Shown here: piece by piece, positions 1-5,215 of the stretch | Layout of the letters: the number at the start of each line of letters is the position of its first letter | Position numbering within the stretch: position 1 is the stretch's first letter | Origin: Balneolaceae bacterium | Lineage (GTDB): Bacteria; Bacteroidota; Rhodothermia; Balneolales; Balneolaceae | NCBI GenBank assembly: GCA_007123785.1 | Contig: SLGL01000495.1 | Coordinates: forward strand, 1 to 5,215 | Reading direction: 5' to 3' | Length of the DNA: 5,215 nt | The notes under the pieces: generated by a model | What the model was told of the DNA's origin: nothing | The model's input: the letters and a program-made list of their open reading frames with translations, nothing else | Database searches by the model: none | Made by a program: the position numbers and the translations under genes

Positions 1-962
1 ACAACCGCAATAGCTGCAAGGGGGTATGCAACTGTATAACATCCTTCAGTCGTAATACTGCCGGTAGCGATTAACCCATCATCTCTTTCTCTTGACATTA
101 AAAAATTCAAAGCCATCTTTATAGAAGGGTGATCCGGATATAATCCGGAAATGGCTGCAAAAGGTAAAAAATCTTCGATACTGTTAAAAGTTCCAAGTAG
201 TGTTTCAGACCTTGGATTCTCGAATATGACACCGTTGTCATAATCAAGATACATTCCAAGTTGTTCTTTAAGTGTCTTCATGGCTTGCATGTCACCATCT
301 TTTGCCATTACATACAATGCATCGTTAACACATCCCCCCATCCATCCAAACGGACTAAATGAATTCATAGACATAAGATTCTTTCTGAATTCTGCCTTTG
401 GGTTCGTACTCTGGCCCGTTATTATTTGAGGTTGTAATCCCTCATTATATGCTCTGTTTGAATCAGGTTGAAAAAACCAGGCATCATGCGACCCTTTGAT
501 CATCTTTAAAGACACTCCTTCTCTGCTGACTTCTTTCATTGTTAAGGGATCCAATGGTATCTGAAAAGGTTGAAAAGGGTGAGCATATTTAATGTCAAAT
601 TCCCCTATTTGAGAGCCACTTTCAGCTAACTGAACGGTTATCAATATTTTTTCCCTTATGTCAATGGCAGCAGTGATTCGGAGCCATGCCTCTTCTGTAA
701 TATGATTTGCTTCCGGAAACAGAAGGGTTGTTTTTGTTTCTTTATGAAACATTCCGTTGGCTTGAACAGGAAATACATCCCATCCTAAAGGAATACGTTT
801 ATCTTCCGGATACGTAAGATCCGGAAAATTCACATCCCTTGATATGATTCGGCTCCATTCATCTCTTTTTAAATAAGAATTTGAATAAAGCAATGCCGGG
901 AATGTCATTAAACCAGTGATACTTGCAGTTATTCCAGTTAAAAAATCTTTTCGGTCCATCAT
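1..962 (-). CDS. Exported protein of unknown function, probable Tat substrate (3' end outside window)
   Basis: Read on the minus strand, a single open frame of 320 codons runs from a double ATG (962-960 and 959-957) to the window edge without a stop. An in-frame TAA at 965-963 fixes the start at one of these two ATGs. The N-terminus, MMDRKDFLTGITAS, then a mildly hydrophobic stretch to about residue 26, resembles a Tat signal of the RRxFLK type with the second arginine replaced by lysine (R4-K5), so export or anchoring at the cell surface is likely. Residues about 45-190 look beta-rich. From about 205 onward the sequence looks like alpha-helical hairpins joined by loops (G209-G210, D240-YDNG, N260-SIEDFLPF, D294-DG), which recalls (alpha/alpha)6-barrel carbohydrate-active enzymes. 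That is only a resemblance, and I cannot name a family or catalytic residues. It lies 201 bp downstream of pdhC, probably with its own promoter, and no functional link to pyruvate dehydrogenase is evident. Confidence 0.85.
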   Translation of the reverse strand, partial: MMDRKDFLTGITASITGLMTFPALLYSNSYLKRDEWSRIISRDVNFPDLTYPEDKRIPLGWDVFPVQANGMFHKETKTTLLFPEANHITEEAWLRITAAIDIREKILITVQLAESGSQIGEFDIKYAHPFQPFQIPLDPLTMKEVSREGVSLKMIKGSHDAWFFQPDSNRAYNEGLQPQIITGQSTNPKAEFRKNLMSMNSFSPFGWMGGCVNDALYVMAKDGDMQAMKTLKEQLGMYLDYDNGVIFENPRSETLLGTFNSIEDFLPFAAISGLYPDHPSIKMALNFLMSRERDDGLIATGSITTEGCYTVAYPLAAIAV

Positions 963-1102
963 TTATTATTTCTATTCTTTTAATGTGTACAACAGTCTTT
1001 TGTTTACCATTACTGGATGTGATTGGAGCATCCCGATACATTATGATGCCAATGCCAGATATCTTCCTGTTGTGTCAACCAAATTGCAGATCTATCCCAT
1101 AC

Positions 1103-1117
1103 TTGCGCTCCGCGCAA
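1103..1117. repeat. Short GC-rich inverted repeat (hairpin) between pdhC and the exported-protein gene
   Basis: TTGCGC (1103-1108) and GCGCAA (1112-1117) are perfect inverted 6-base arms around a 3-base loop. This is the most GC-rich spot in an otherwise AT-rich gap. Neither strand has a run of T directly after the hairpin, so it is not a classical intrinsic terminator. It would lie in the transcribed leader of the downstream gene if the promoter at 1131-1161 is real. It could also mark the 3' end of the pdh message or simply be chance. Confidence 0.4.
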
Positions 1118-1130
1118 CAGAATTTGAACC

Positions 1131-1161
1131 CAAAAATATTTAAAACGTATTTCAACTCAAC
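1131..1161 (-). promoter_or_regulatory. Candidate Bacteroidota-type promoter for the exported-protein gene
   Basis: On the minus strand GTTG (1161-1158) is followed by exactly 19 bases and then TATTTTTG (1138-1131). The Bacteroidota primary-sigma consensus is TTTG-N19-TAnnTTTG, so the -7 element matches fully and the -33 element matches at three of four bases. It begins just after the pdhC stop codon (1166-1164). Transcription would start near 1125, giving a leader of about 160 nt before the ATG. This is a motif match only, in AT-rich DNA and in an organism whose phylum is itself inferred. Confidence 0.35.
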
Positions 1162-1163
1162 AC

Positions 1164-2435
1164 TCAGAGAAGCATCGTAAGCGGATTTTCAAGCATCTGG
1201 CGTAACGTATTCAAAAAATCTGCGGCTTTGGCCCCATCAACCACACGGTGATCGCTGGAAAGCGTTACTTTCATTTTTTTGCCCGGTACTACTTCACCGT
1301 TTTTCACCACAGGGACGTCCCTTATGGCCCCAACAGCAAGAATACATGCATTCGGAGGATTAATAATTGCCGTAAATTCTTCAATACCAAACATTCCCAG
1401 ATTACTGATGGTAAATGTACTTTCTTCCATCTGTTCGGGCTGAAGTTTTCTGTCGCGGGCCAGTCCTGCCAGTTCTCTTGTTTCAGCAGAAATTTGCCGG
1501 AGGTTCTTTTTATCTGCATGGCGGATCACAGGTGTCATCAAACCTTCGTCAATCGCCACAGCTACGGCAACATGAACATCACCATGTTTTCGAATCACAT
1601 CATCCAGCCATGATGAATTGACAGCGGGGTGTCTTCTCAATGCCGCTGCACATGCTTTCACCACAATATCGTTAAAACTGATCTTCACGTCGCTCACTTC
1701 ATTAAGGTCTGTACGTGCCTTAATAGCAGGCTCCATATCAATGTCGATTGTTTCATAAAAGTGTGGATTGGTGAATTTGCTTTCTGAAAGCCGGCGGGCA
1801 ATGGTTTTTCGCATCTGCGAAATTTTAATATCTTCCGACTCTTCAGAATCAAATGATACGGCAGCAGCCGGTTTTTTAGCTTCAGGTTCATAATTTTCAA
1901 TATCGCGCTTGACAATTCTGCCTTCAGGGCCGGAACCCTTCACACTTTTCAGGTCGACTCCCTTTTCTTTAGCCATTTTTTTTGCAAGTGGTGAAGCCTT
2001 AATTCTCTCATCATCCGAAGTGTCTGCTTCTGGCTCACTTTCTTTTTCATTTACATCTTCCAATATCGGATCAAATGTATCCTCTTTTTTCGCCTCTTCT
2101 TCCGATTTGTCCGTTGATTTTTTCTCTTTCTCTTCCGCTTTCTCTTTACCAGCGGCAGATGATTCCTCGCCATCCAATAGATCACTGATATCCTCCCCCT
2201 CTTCGCCGATAATGGCCATTGTTCCGCCTAAAGGAACAGCATCTCCTTCCGAAACAAGAATTTTCAAAACGGTGCCACCGTCAAAAACCTCTACTTCCAT
2301 TGTAGCTTTGTCGGTTTCCACTTCGGCAATTACATCACCTGAGTTTACTTTGTCCCCTTCTTTTACATTCCACTTGGCAATCACCCCTTCTTCCATGGTG
2401 TCGCTAAGCTTGGGCATCTCAATTTTTTCGGCCAT
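1164..2435 (-). CDS. pdhC: Pyruvate dehydrogenase complex E2, dihydrolipoyllysine-residue acetyltransferase
   Basis: This is the 423-residue core enzyme of the pyruvate dehydrogenase complex. Its lipoyl-lysine arm takes the acetyl group from E1, and its catalytic domain transfers it to coenzyme A. Three domains are visible: one N-terminal lipoyl domain (about 1-80) with the lipoylated lysine K43 in the ETDKATME motif; a peripheral-subunit-binding domain that docks E1/E3 (about 144-182, with ASPLAKKMA and the GSGPEGRI turn); and a C-terminal acyltransferase domain (about 203-423) with the catalytic signature DHRVVDG, H396 and D400. The first linker (about 78-143) is unusually rich in Glu and Lys, with few of the usual Ala-Pro repeats. 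One lipoyl domain is common in Gram-negative and mitochondrial-type E2s. The start is the ATG at 2435, which puts the lipoyl domain directly at the N-terminus; no Shine-Dalgarno is seen. The gene lies 152 bp after pdhB. Companion pyruvate-type E1 genes favour pyruvate over branched-chain or 2-oxoglutarate E2. Confidence 0.96.
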   Translation of the reverse strand: MAEKIEMPKLSDTMEEGVIAKWNVKEGDKVNSGDVIAEVETDKATMEVEVFDGGTVLKILVSEGDAVPLGGTMAIIGEEGEDISDLLDGEESSAAGKEKAEEKEKKSTDKSEEEAKKEDTFDPILEDVNEKESEPEADTSDDERIKASPLAKKMAKEKGVDLKSVKGSGPEGRIVKRDIENYEPEAKKPAAAVSFDSEESEDIKISQMRKTIARRLSESKFTNPHFYETIDIDMEPAIKARTDLNEVSDVKISFNDIVVKACAAALRRHPAVNSSWLDDVIRKHGDVHVAVAVAIDEGLMTPVIRHADKKNLRQISAETRELAGLARDRKLQPEQMEESTFTISNLGMFGIEEFTAIINPPNACILAVGAIRDVPVVKNGEVVPGKKMKVTLSSDHRVVDGAKAADFLNTLRQMLENPLTMLL

Positions 2436-2490
2436 ATTATTGTGTTTCTTCGGAGTTTAATGTCGAATGGTTAATTGTAAAATCTGTACA

Positions 2491-2522
2491 GAACAATAAG
2501 GAGTGAGAATTGAAAAGGCAAA
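2491..2522 (-). promoter_or_regulatory. Weak candidate internal promoter upstream of pdhC
   Basis: On the minus strand TTTG (2522-2519) is followed by 20 bases and TATTGTTC (2498-2491), which matches the Bacteroidota -7 consensus TAnnTTTG at four of six fixed positions. The -7 element overlaps a 10-bp perfect palindrome, TCTGTACAGA (2483-2492). The 152-bp pdhB-pdhC gap is long for an operon, so a secondary promoter or processing site would be reasonable. The match is poor and may be chance. Confidence 0.15.
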
Positions 2523-2587
2523 AGTGAAACAAGAAATTCATACAGTCAACTCCTGAACATTTCATGCCCATTCACTTCTCAGAAAAA

Positions 2588-3571
2588 TCAGTTTCGATAG
2601 GTAACAGTATTCACCGCATCAATCACCTGTTTGGCATCGGGAAGCCAGATATCGAACAGGTTTTTTGCAAATGGTGCACACACATCGGGCAGTGTTACAC
2701 GCTGAACCGGTGCATCCAGGTAATCGAAAGCCTCTCGCTGAATTAAAAATCCGGCTTCGGCAGCTACCCCTCCAAATGGATGGGCTTCATCCACAATCAC
2801 ACAGCGGTTGGTTTTTTTTACTGATTCGATCACCATTTCAATATCAAATGGTTTAATGGTTCTTGGATCAATCACCTCGGCTTCCACTCCATCCTTGGCG
2901 AGTTGTTCAGCAGCCTGCTTCACCACGTGGTACATTTTACCGGAAGCAATAATGGTAACATCGTCTCCTTCACGTTTTATTTTTCCTTTTCCGATCGGGA
3001 TAATGTAATCGTCTTCTTCGGATACTTCCCCTTTCAAACCGTACATCTGCTCTGACTCCATGAACAGAACCGGGTCTTCACTTCGAATAGCTGATTTAAG
3101 CAGACCTTTGGCATCATCCGGTTCTGATGGATAGATAACTGAAAGGCCTGGAAAGTGAGCATACATCGAGTCGTAGGCAACAGAATGGGTTGCACCAAGC
3201 TGCCCTGCTGAAGCATTGGGTCCTCTGAAGACAATCGGAACACTGGCCTGCCCGCCAAGCATGTATCGAACTTTTGAAGCGTGGTTGATAATTTGATCTG
3301 CTGCCAATACAGCAAAATTGAAAGTCATAAACTCTACAATCGGGCGCAGTCCTTTCATGGCTGCACCAACACCAATACCTGAAAAGCCAAGCTCTGAAAT
3401 CGGTGTATCAATTACTCTCTTAAAACCGTATTTATCGAGAAGGCCTTCCGTAACTTTATAAGCCCCATTATATTCGGCGACTTCCTCACCCATAATAAAT
3501 ACCATTTCATCGCGGGCCATTTCTTCATCAATTGCATCGCGAAGTGCTTCTCTGAATTGTAATACTGCCAT
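2588..3571 (-). CDS. pdhB: Pyruvate dehydrogenase E1 component, beta subunit
   Basis: At 327 residues this is a full-length beta subunit of the heterotetrameric (alpha2beta2) pyruvate dehydrogenase. It binds the aminopyrimidine side of thiamine diphosphate and contributes to decarboxylation of pyruvate and reductive acetylation of E2. The N-terminal Pyr domain has the GEEVAEYNGAYKVT motif (from G28), with the conserved glutamate (E29/E30 region) that activates the cofactor, followed by DTPISE and the RGPNASAG...THS segment that carries the active-site histidine. The C-terminal transketolase-type domain starts around 190 and holds DPRTIKPFD and the DEAHPFGG segment. Closeness to mitochondrial E1-beta over these blocks supports pyruvate as the substrate. 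The start is the ATG at 3571, with an A/T-rich leader and no Shine-Dalgarno. It lies 45 bp after pdhA and is surely co-transcribed with it. No defects are seen. Confidence 0.96.
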   Translation of the reverse strand: MAVLQFREALRDAIDEEMARDEMVFIMGEEVAEYNGAYKVTEGLLDKYGFKRVIDTPISELGFSGIGVGAAMKGLRPIVEFMTFNFAVLAADQIINHASKVRYMLGGQASVPIVFRGPNASAGQLGATHSVAYDSMYAHFPGLSVIYPSEPDDAKGLLKSAIRSEDPVLFMESEQMYGLKGEVSEEDDYIIPIGKGKIKREGDDVTIIASGKMYHVVKQAAEQLAKDGVEAEVIDPRTIKPFDIEMVIESVKKTNRCVIVDEAHPFGGVAAEAGFLIQREAFDYLDAPVQRVTLPDVCAPFAKNLFDIWLPDAKQVIDAVNTVTYRN

Positions 3572-3616
3572 TCTAAGTTTATTTAAATTAAAATGTTACG
3601 TGATTTAGGAAAAGTT

Positions 3617-4717
3617 TTATTTCTTGTCGTGGAAGTATGGAGTTCCCGCAAACATATCTTCGTAAAGTTCTTCCGGTTCCGGGGAAGGAGATTCTTCTGC
3701 ATAATCAATCGCATCGAGTACTTCTTCTTCAATCTTATTTTCGATCTCTTCAATGTCACTTTCTTCCAATACATCCTTATCAAGCAGGTACTGTCTTATC
3801 CGTTCTACAGGATCGGTTTTCTGAAACTCTTCCAACTCTTCCTTGGTTCGGTATTTTTGGGGGTCTGACATGGAATGCCCGCGATAGCGATACGTGCGAA
3901 TTTCCACAAAATATGGTTCGCTGTCTTCACGTACTTCATCGGCTATTTCTTTCATATTTTCATACACCGTAAGAGCATCCATTCCATTGAAACAGGCATG
4001 CTTCATACCGTATCCCTTGGCTCTTTCATAAATTTCTCCCACTGTGTGTCGTTTCACTGCCGTACCCATTGAGTAACCATTGTTTTCCACAACAAAAACA
4101 ACCGGCAGTTTCCAAAGCTGAGCCATGTTCATGGTTTCATGCAGAGAGCCTTGGTCTACAGCACCGTCACCAAAAAAGCAGGTTGAAATCTGACCGTTAT
4201 CGAGATACTTGTTGGCAAAAGCAAGACCGCCGCCGATGGGTATGTGGCCGCCTACAATACCGTATCCACCCCAAAAATGCTGCTCCGTGTTGGCGAAATG
4301 CATGGAGCCGCCTTTTCCTTTTGAACAACCGGTTGCTTTTCCAAAAAGCTCTGCCATTCCTTCCCGGGCAGAAATTCCGCGAACCAGTCCCCAGCCATGA
4401 TCACGATATGCTGTAATAATATCATCATCATCATTCAGGGCGAAAACAGTACCTGTTGATACCGCTTCCTGCCCTATATAGAGGTGCAGAAATCCCCCAA
4501 ACTTTCCTTTTTGATACATCTGCATCGCGCGCTCTTCAAATCGTCTCTGCAAATACATCAGCCGGAACATTTCTACAACATCATCATCGGATAGGCCCAG
4601 TGTTGTATGCTTTTTTCTTGTAGCCGGCGGGAGATCAACCGATTTTTCAAATTTACCGTTTTTGCTGTGATTCTGCCCAATTGGTGTAAACACAGCTTCT
4701 TGCTTATTTTTCGCCAT
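3617..4717 (-). CDS. pdhA: Pyruvate dehydrogenase E1 component, alpha subunit
   Basis: At 366 residues this is the catalytic alpha subunit of pyruvate dehydrogenase. With PdhB it decarboxylates pyruvate on thiamine diphosphate in the cytoplasm and feeds acetyl groups to PdhC. The thiamine-diphosphate/Mg motif runs from GDG (183-185) through Q189-G, E194 and N197 to LPV and N212-N213. Further upstream are the family blocks GFLHLYIGQEA (H78), AYRDHGW (104-109) and CSKGKGGSMH (131-140). The loop YRYRGHSMSDP (276-286, H281) corresponds to the active-site loop phosphorylated in mitochondrial E1-alpha, and its RGHSMSDP form favours pyruvate over branched-chain 2-oxo acids. The first 40 or so residues form a polar, basic, probably flexible extension, and the C-terminal region (about 310-350) is strongly acidic. 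The start is the ATG at 4717, with no Shine-Dalgarno. It is the first gene of the apparent pdhA-pdhB-pdhC operon, 226 bp downstream of alaS. Confidence 0.97.
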   Translation of the reverse strand: MAKNKQEAVFTPIGQNHSKNGKFEKSVDLPPATRKKHTTLGLSDDDVVEMFRLMYLQRRFEERAMQMYQKGKFGGFLHLYIGQEAVSTGTVFALNDDDDIITAYRDHGWGLVRGISAREGMAELFGKATGCSKGKGGSMHFANTEQHFWGGYGIVGGHIPIGGGLAFANKYLDNGQISTCFFGDGAVDQGSLHETMNMAQLWKLPVVFVVENNGYSMGTAVKRHTVGEIYERAKGYGMKHACFNGMDALTVYENMKEIADEVREDSEPYFVEIRTYRYRGHSMSDPQKYRTKEELEEFQKTDPVERIRQYLLDKDVLEESDIEEIENKIEEEVLDAIDYAEESPSPEPEELYEDMFAGTPYFHDKK

Positions 4718-4739
4718 AATTACGATAAAACGTTCTTTT

Positions 4740-4771
4740 CAAATTCAGATTAGTCTGAAAATATACCCAAA
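4740..4771 (-). promoter_or_regulatory. Candidate pdh operon promoter
   Basis: On the minus strand TTTG (4771-4768), 20 bases, then TGAATTTG (4747-4740) approximates the Bacteroidota promoter TTTG-N19-TAnnTTTG, with one mismatch in the -7 element and a spacer one base long. It would give a leader of roughly 20 nt before the pdhA ATG. An alternative -7-like element, TATATTTT, lies within it at 4765-4758 but has no good -33 partner. A perfect 6-bp dyad (4744-4759) overlaps the -7 element and could be an operator. Confidence 0.25.
4744..4759. repeat. Perfect dyad TTCAGA-N4-TCTGAA overlapping the candidate pdhA promoter
   Basis: TTCAGA (4744-4749) and TCTGAA (4754-4759) are perfect inverted arms with a 4-base centre. 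A third copy of TTCAGA occurs at 4774-4779. The site is 27-42 bp upstream of the pdhA start and overlaps the possible -7 element, which is where a repressor would bind. It could equally form a small hairpin if transcribed. No known regulator motif is recognised. Confidence 0.4.
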
Positions 4772-4781
4772 ATTTCAGAAG

Positions 4782-4908
4782 ATTACAGGTTTATAACCTC
4801 ACGAATTTACAATTTGTAACTGCAAATCAATTTAAACTGTCAGGTAAGACACCATTTTACAACTTTATAAAATGATCAAAACCTGTAATTTACACATAGT
4901 AAAATGGT
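4782..4908. repeat. Two interleaved perfect inverted repeats in the alaS-pdhA gap
   Basis: Arm B is ATTACAGGTTT (4782-4792) with its exact complement AAACCTGTAAT (4879-4889), 11 bp. Arm A is ACCATTTTAC (4851-4860) with GTAAAATGGT (4899-4908), 10 bp. Their order along the DNA is B-A-B'-A', so in RNA the two helices would cross as a pseudoknot, not nest. The region also holds short palindromes, TTACAATTTGTAA (4807-4819) and TGTAATTTACA (4884-4894). It lies downstream of alaS and upstream of the likely pdh promoter. Whether it acts as RNA structure, as paired operator sites, or not at all cannot be told from the sequence. Confidence 0.5.
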
Positions 4909-4910
4909 AT

Positions 4911-4925
4911 AGATTTTTTAAATCT
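4911..4925. repeat. AT-rich hairpin after alaS; weak terminator at best
   Basis: AGATTT (4911-4916) and AAATCT (4920-4925) are perfect 6-bp arms around TTT, starting about 20 bp beyond the alaS stop. The stem is almost all A/T, and on the minus strand no U-tract follows, so it would be a poor intrinsic terminator alone. I see no better terminator for alaS in the gap. Confidence 0.25.
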
Positions 4926-4943
4926 GTTCTGCCAGCTTATTCT

Positions 4944-5215
4944 TTATGACAGATTGCTCATAATCCATTCGGAAGCAGTTTTTAATGCCTGATCAATTTT
5001 TTCAGGATATCGTCCGCCTGCAGTTGCAAGATTAGGCTGTCCTCCGCCTCCGCCTCCAACAACTTTACCAAGTACGGATACAAGCTGGCCAGCCTTTAAC
5101 CCCTTTTTATTCAGGTCTTCCGTAATTGCAGCCATCAGGTACACTTTGCCCTCATCCTGATCAGCAGTAGCAAGAACAACTACACTGTTATTGTTCGATT
5201 TTTGAAGAGCCTCAT
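4944..5215 (-). CDS. alaS: Alanyl-tRNA synthetase, C-terminal end (5' part outside window)
   Basis: This open frame enters from the right edge and ends at TAA (4946-4944), giving the last 89 residues of a protein whose family is usually about 870-880 residues long. Alanyl-tRNA synthetase charges tRNA-Ala with alanine in the cytoplasm. The fragment is the end of the DHHA1-type C-terminal (C-Ala) domain. It shows a VVVLAT strand, a helix ending in KKGLKAGQLV, and the diagnostic glycine run GGGGGG at fragment residues 53-58, followed by QPNLATAGG (59-67) and a final amphipathic helix. The GGxGGGxPxxAxxGG pattern is characteristic of AlaRS ends; free-standing DHH phosphoesterases and AlaX editing proteins share the domain, but this exact ending fits AlaRS best. 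A GTG and an ATG within the fragment are internal codons, not starts. It is co-directional with the pdh genes. Confidence 0.93.
   Translation of the reverse strand, partial: EALQKSNNNSVVVLATADQDEGKVYLMAAITEDLNKKGLKAGQLVSVLGKVVGGGGGGQPNLATAGGRYPEKIDQALKTASEWIMSNLS

Noticed and set aside
131..830. Repeated TCCGGA hexamers in the exported-protein gene (for example near 133, 144, 804 and 821)
   Set aside because: The copies are irregularly spaced and fall in different codon contexts, several encoding Ser-Gly or Pro-Glu/Pro-Asp. No array structure or dyad partner is seen beyond the hexamer's own symmetry.
1073..1078. TTGACA on the minus strand, a perfect sigma-70 -35 hexamer
   Set aside because: No TATAAT-like hexamer lies 16-18 bases downstream; the nearest, CATAAT, is 27 bases away. 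The Bacteroidota-type element nearby is a better promoter candidate.
859..1180. Several short frames on both strands around the pdhC to exported-protein gap (60-85 codons)
   Set aside because: They straddle the start of the exported-protein gene in other frames, show no recognisable motifs, and have no promoter or start context of their own. I read them as chance frames.
1909..2460. 183-codon open frame on the plus strand, Ser/Phe-rich
   Set aside because: It lies opposite the lipoyl and linker region of pdhC. The composition is what the complement of a Glu/Lys-rich coding stretch gives, and there is no independent domain signal.
4421..4436. Short (ATC)n tandem repeat on the plus strand
   Set aside because: It encodes the run of aspartates at residues 96-99 of PdhA, where this family normally has an acidic turn. 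It has only a few repeat units and is explained by coding.
1..5215. Search for an undescribed multi-gene system, CRISPR array, insertion sequence, tRNA or rRNA
   Set aside because: All coding space is filled by housekeeping genes and one partial unknown gene. There are no regularly spaced direct repeats, transposase motifs, terminal inverted repeats or recognisable RNA genes.

Overview
The window carries one ordinary metabolic locus with every gene on the minus strand, so transcription runs from high to low coordinates. In that order the genes are: the 3' end of an alanyl-tRNA synthetase gene (alaS), then the E1-alpha, E1-beta and E2 genes of a pyruvate dehydrogenase complex (pdhA, pdhB, pdhC), and finally the 5' two thirds or so of a gene for an exported protein I do not recognise, which runs off the left edge.

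The DNA is fairly AT-rich. None of the four visible gene starts has a Shine-Dalgarno sequence; they have A/T-rich leaders instead. Upstream of two transcription units there are sequences resembling the TTTG / TAnnTTTG promoters of Bacteroidota. Together with a two-subunit (alpha2beta2) E1 and an RKDFL-type Tat signal, this suggests a member of the Bacteroidota/Balneolota (FCB) group. This is inference from sequence style; there is no rRNA or marker gene to confirm it.

Layout. 4944-5215: C-terminal 89 residues of AlaRS. 4718-4943: a 226-bp gap rich in inverted repeats that holds the likely pdh promoter. 3617-4717: pdhA. 3572-3616: a 45-bp gap. 2588-3571: pdhB. 2436-2587: a 152-bp gap with a weak promoter candidate and a 42-codon reading frame that is probably chance. 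1164-2435: pdhC. 963-1163: a 201-bp gap with a plausible promoter immediately after the pdhC stop and a GC-rich hairpin. 1-962: the partial exported protein gene. No gene-free stretch exceeds 300 bp.

Function. PdhA and PdhB form the thiamine-diphosphate-dependent pyruvate decarboxylase (E1). It reductively acetylates the lipoyl-lysine of PdhC (E2), which passes the acetyl group to CoA. The third component, dihydrolipoamide dehydrogenase (E3), is not in the window, but PdhC keeps the domain that binds it. All three proteins keep their diagnostic catalytic residues and look intact. I see no mobile element, CRISPR array, tRNA, rRNA or undescribed multi-gene system. The items most worth a second look are the interleaved inverted repeats upstream of pdhA and the unrecognised exported protein.
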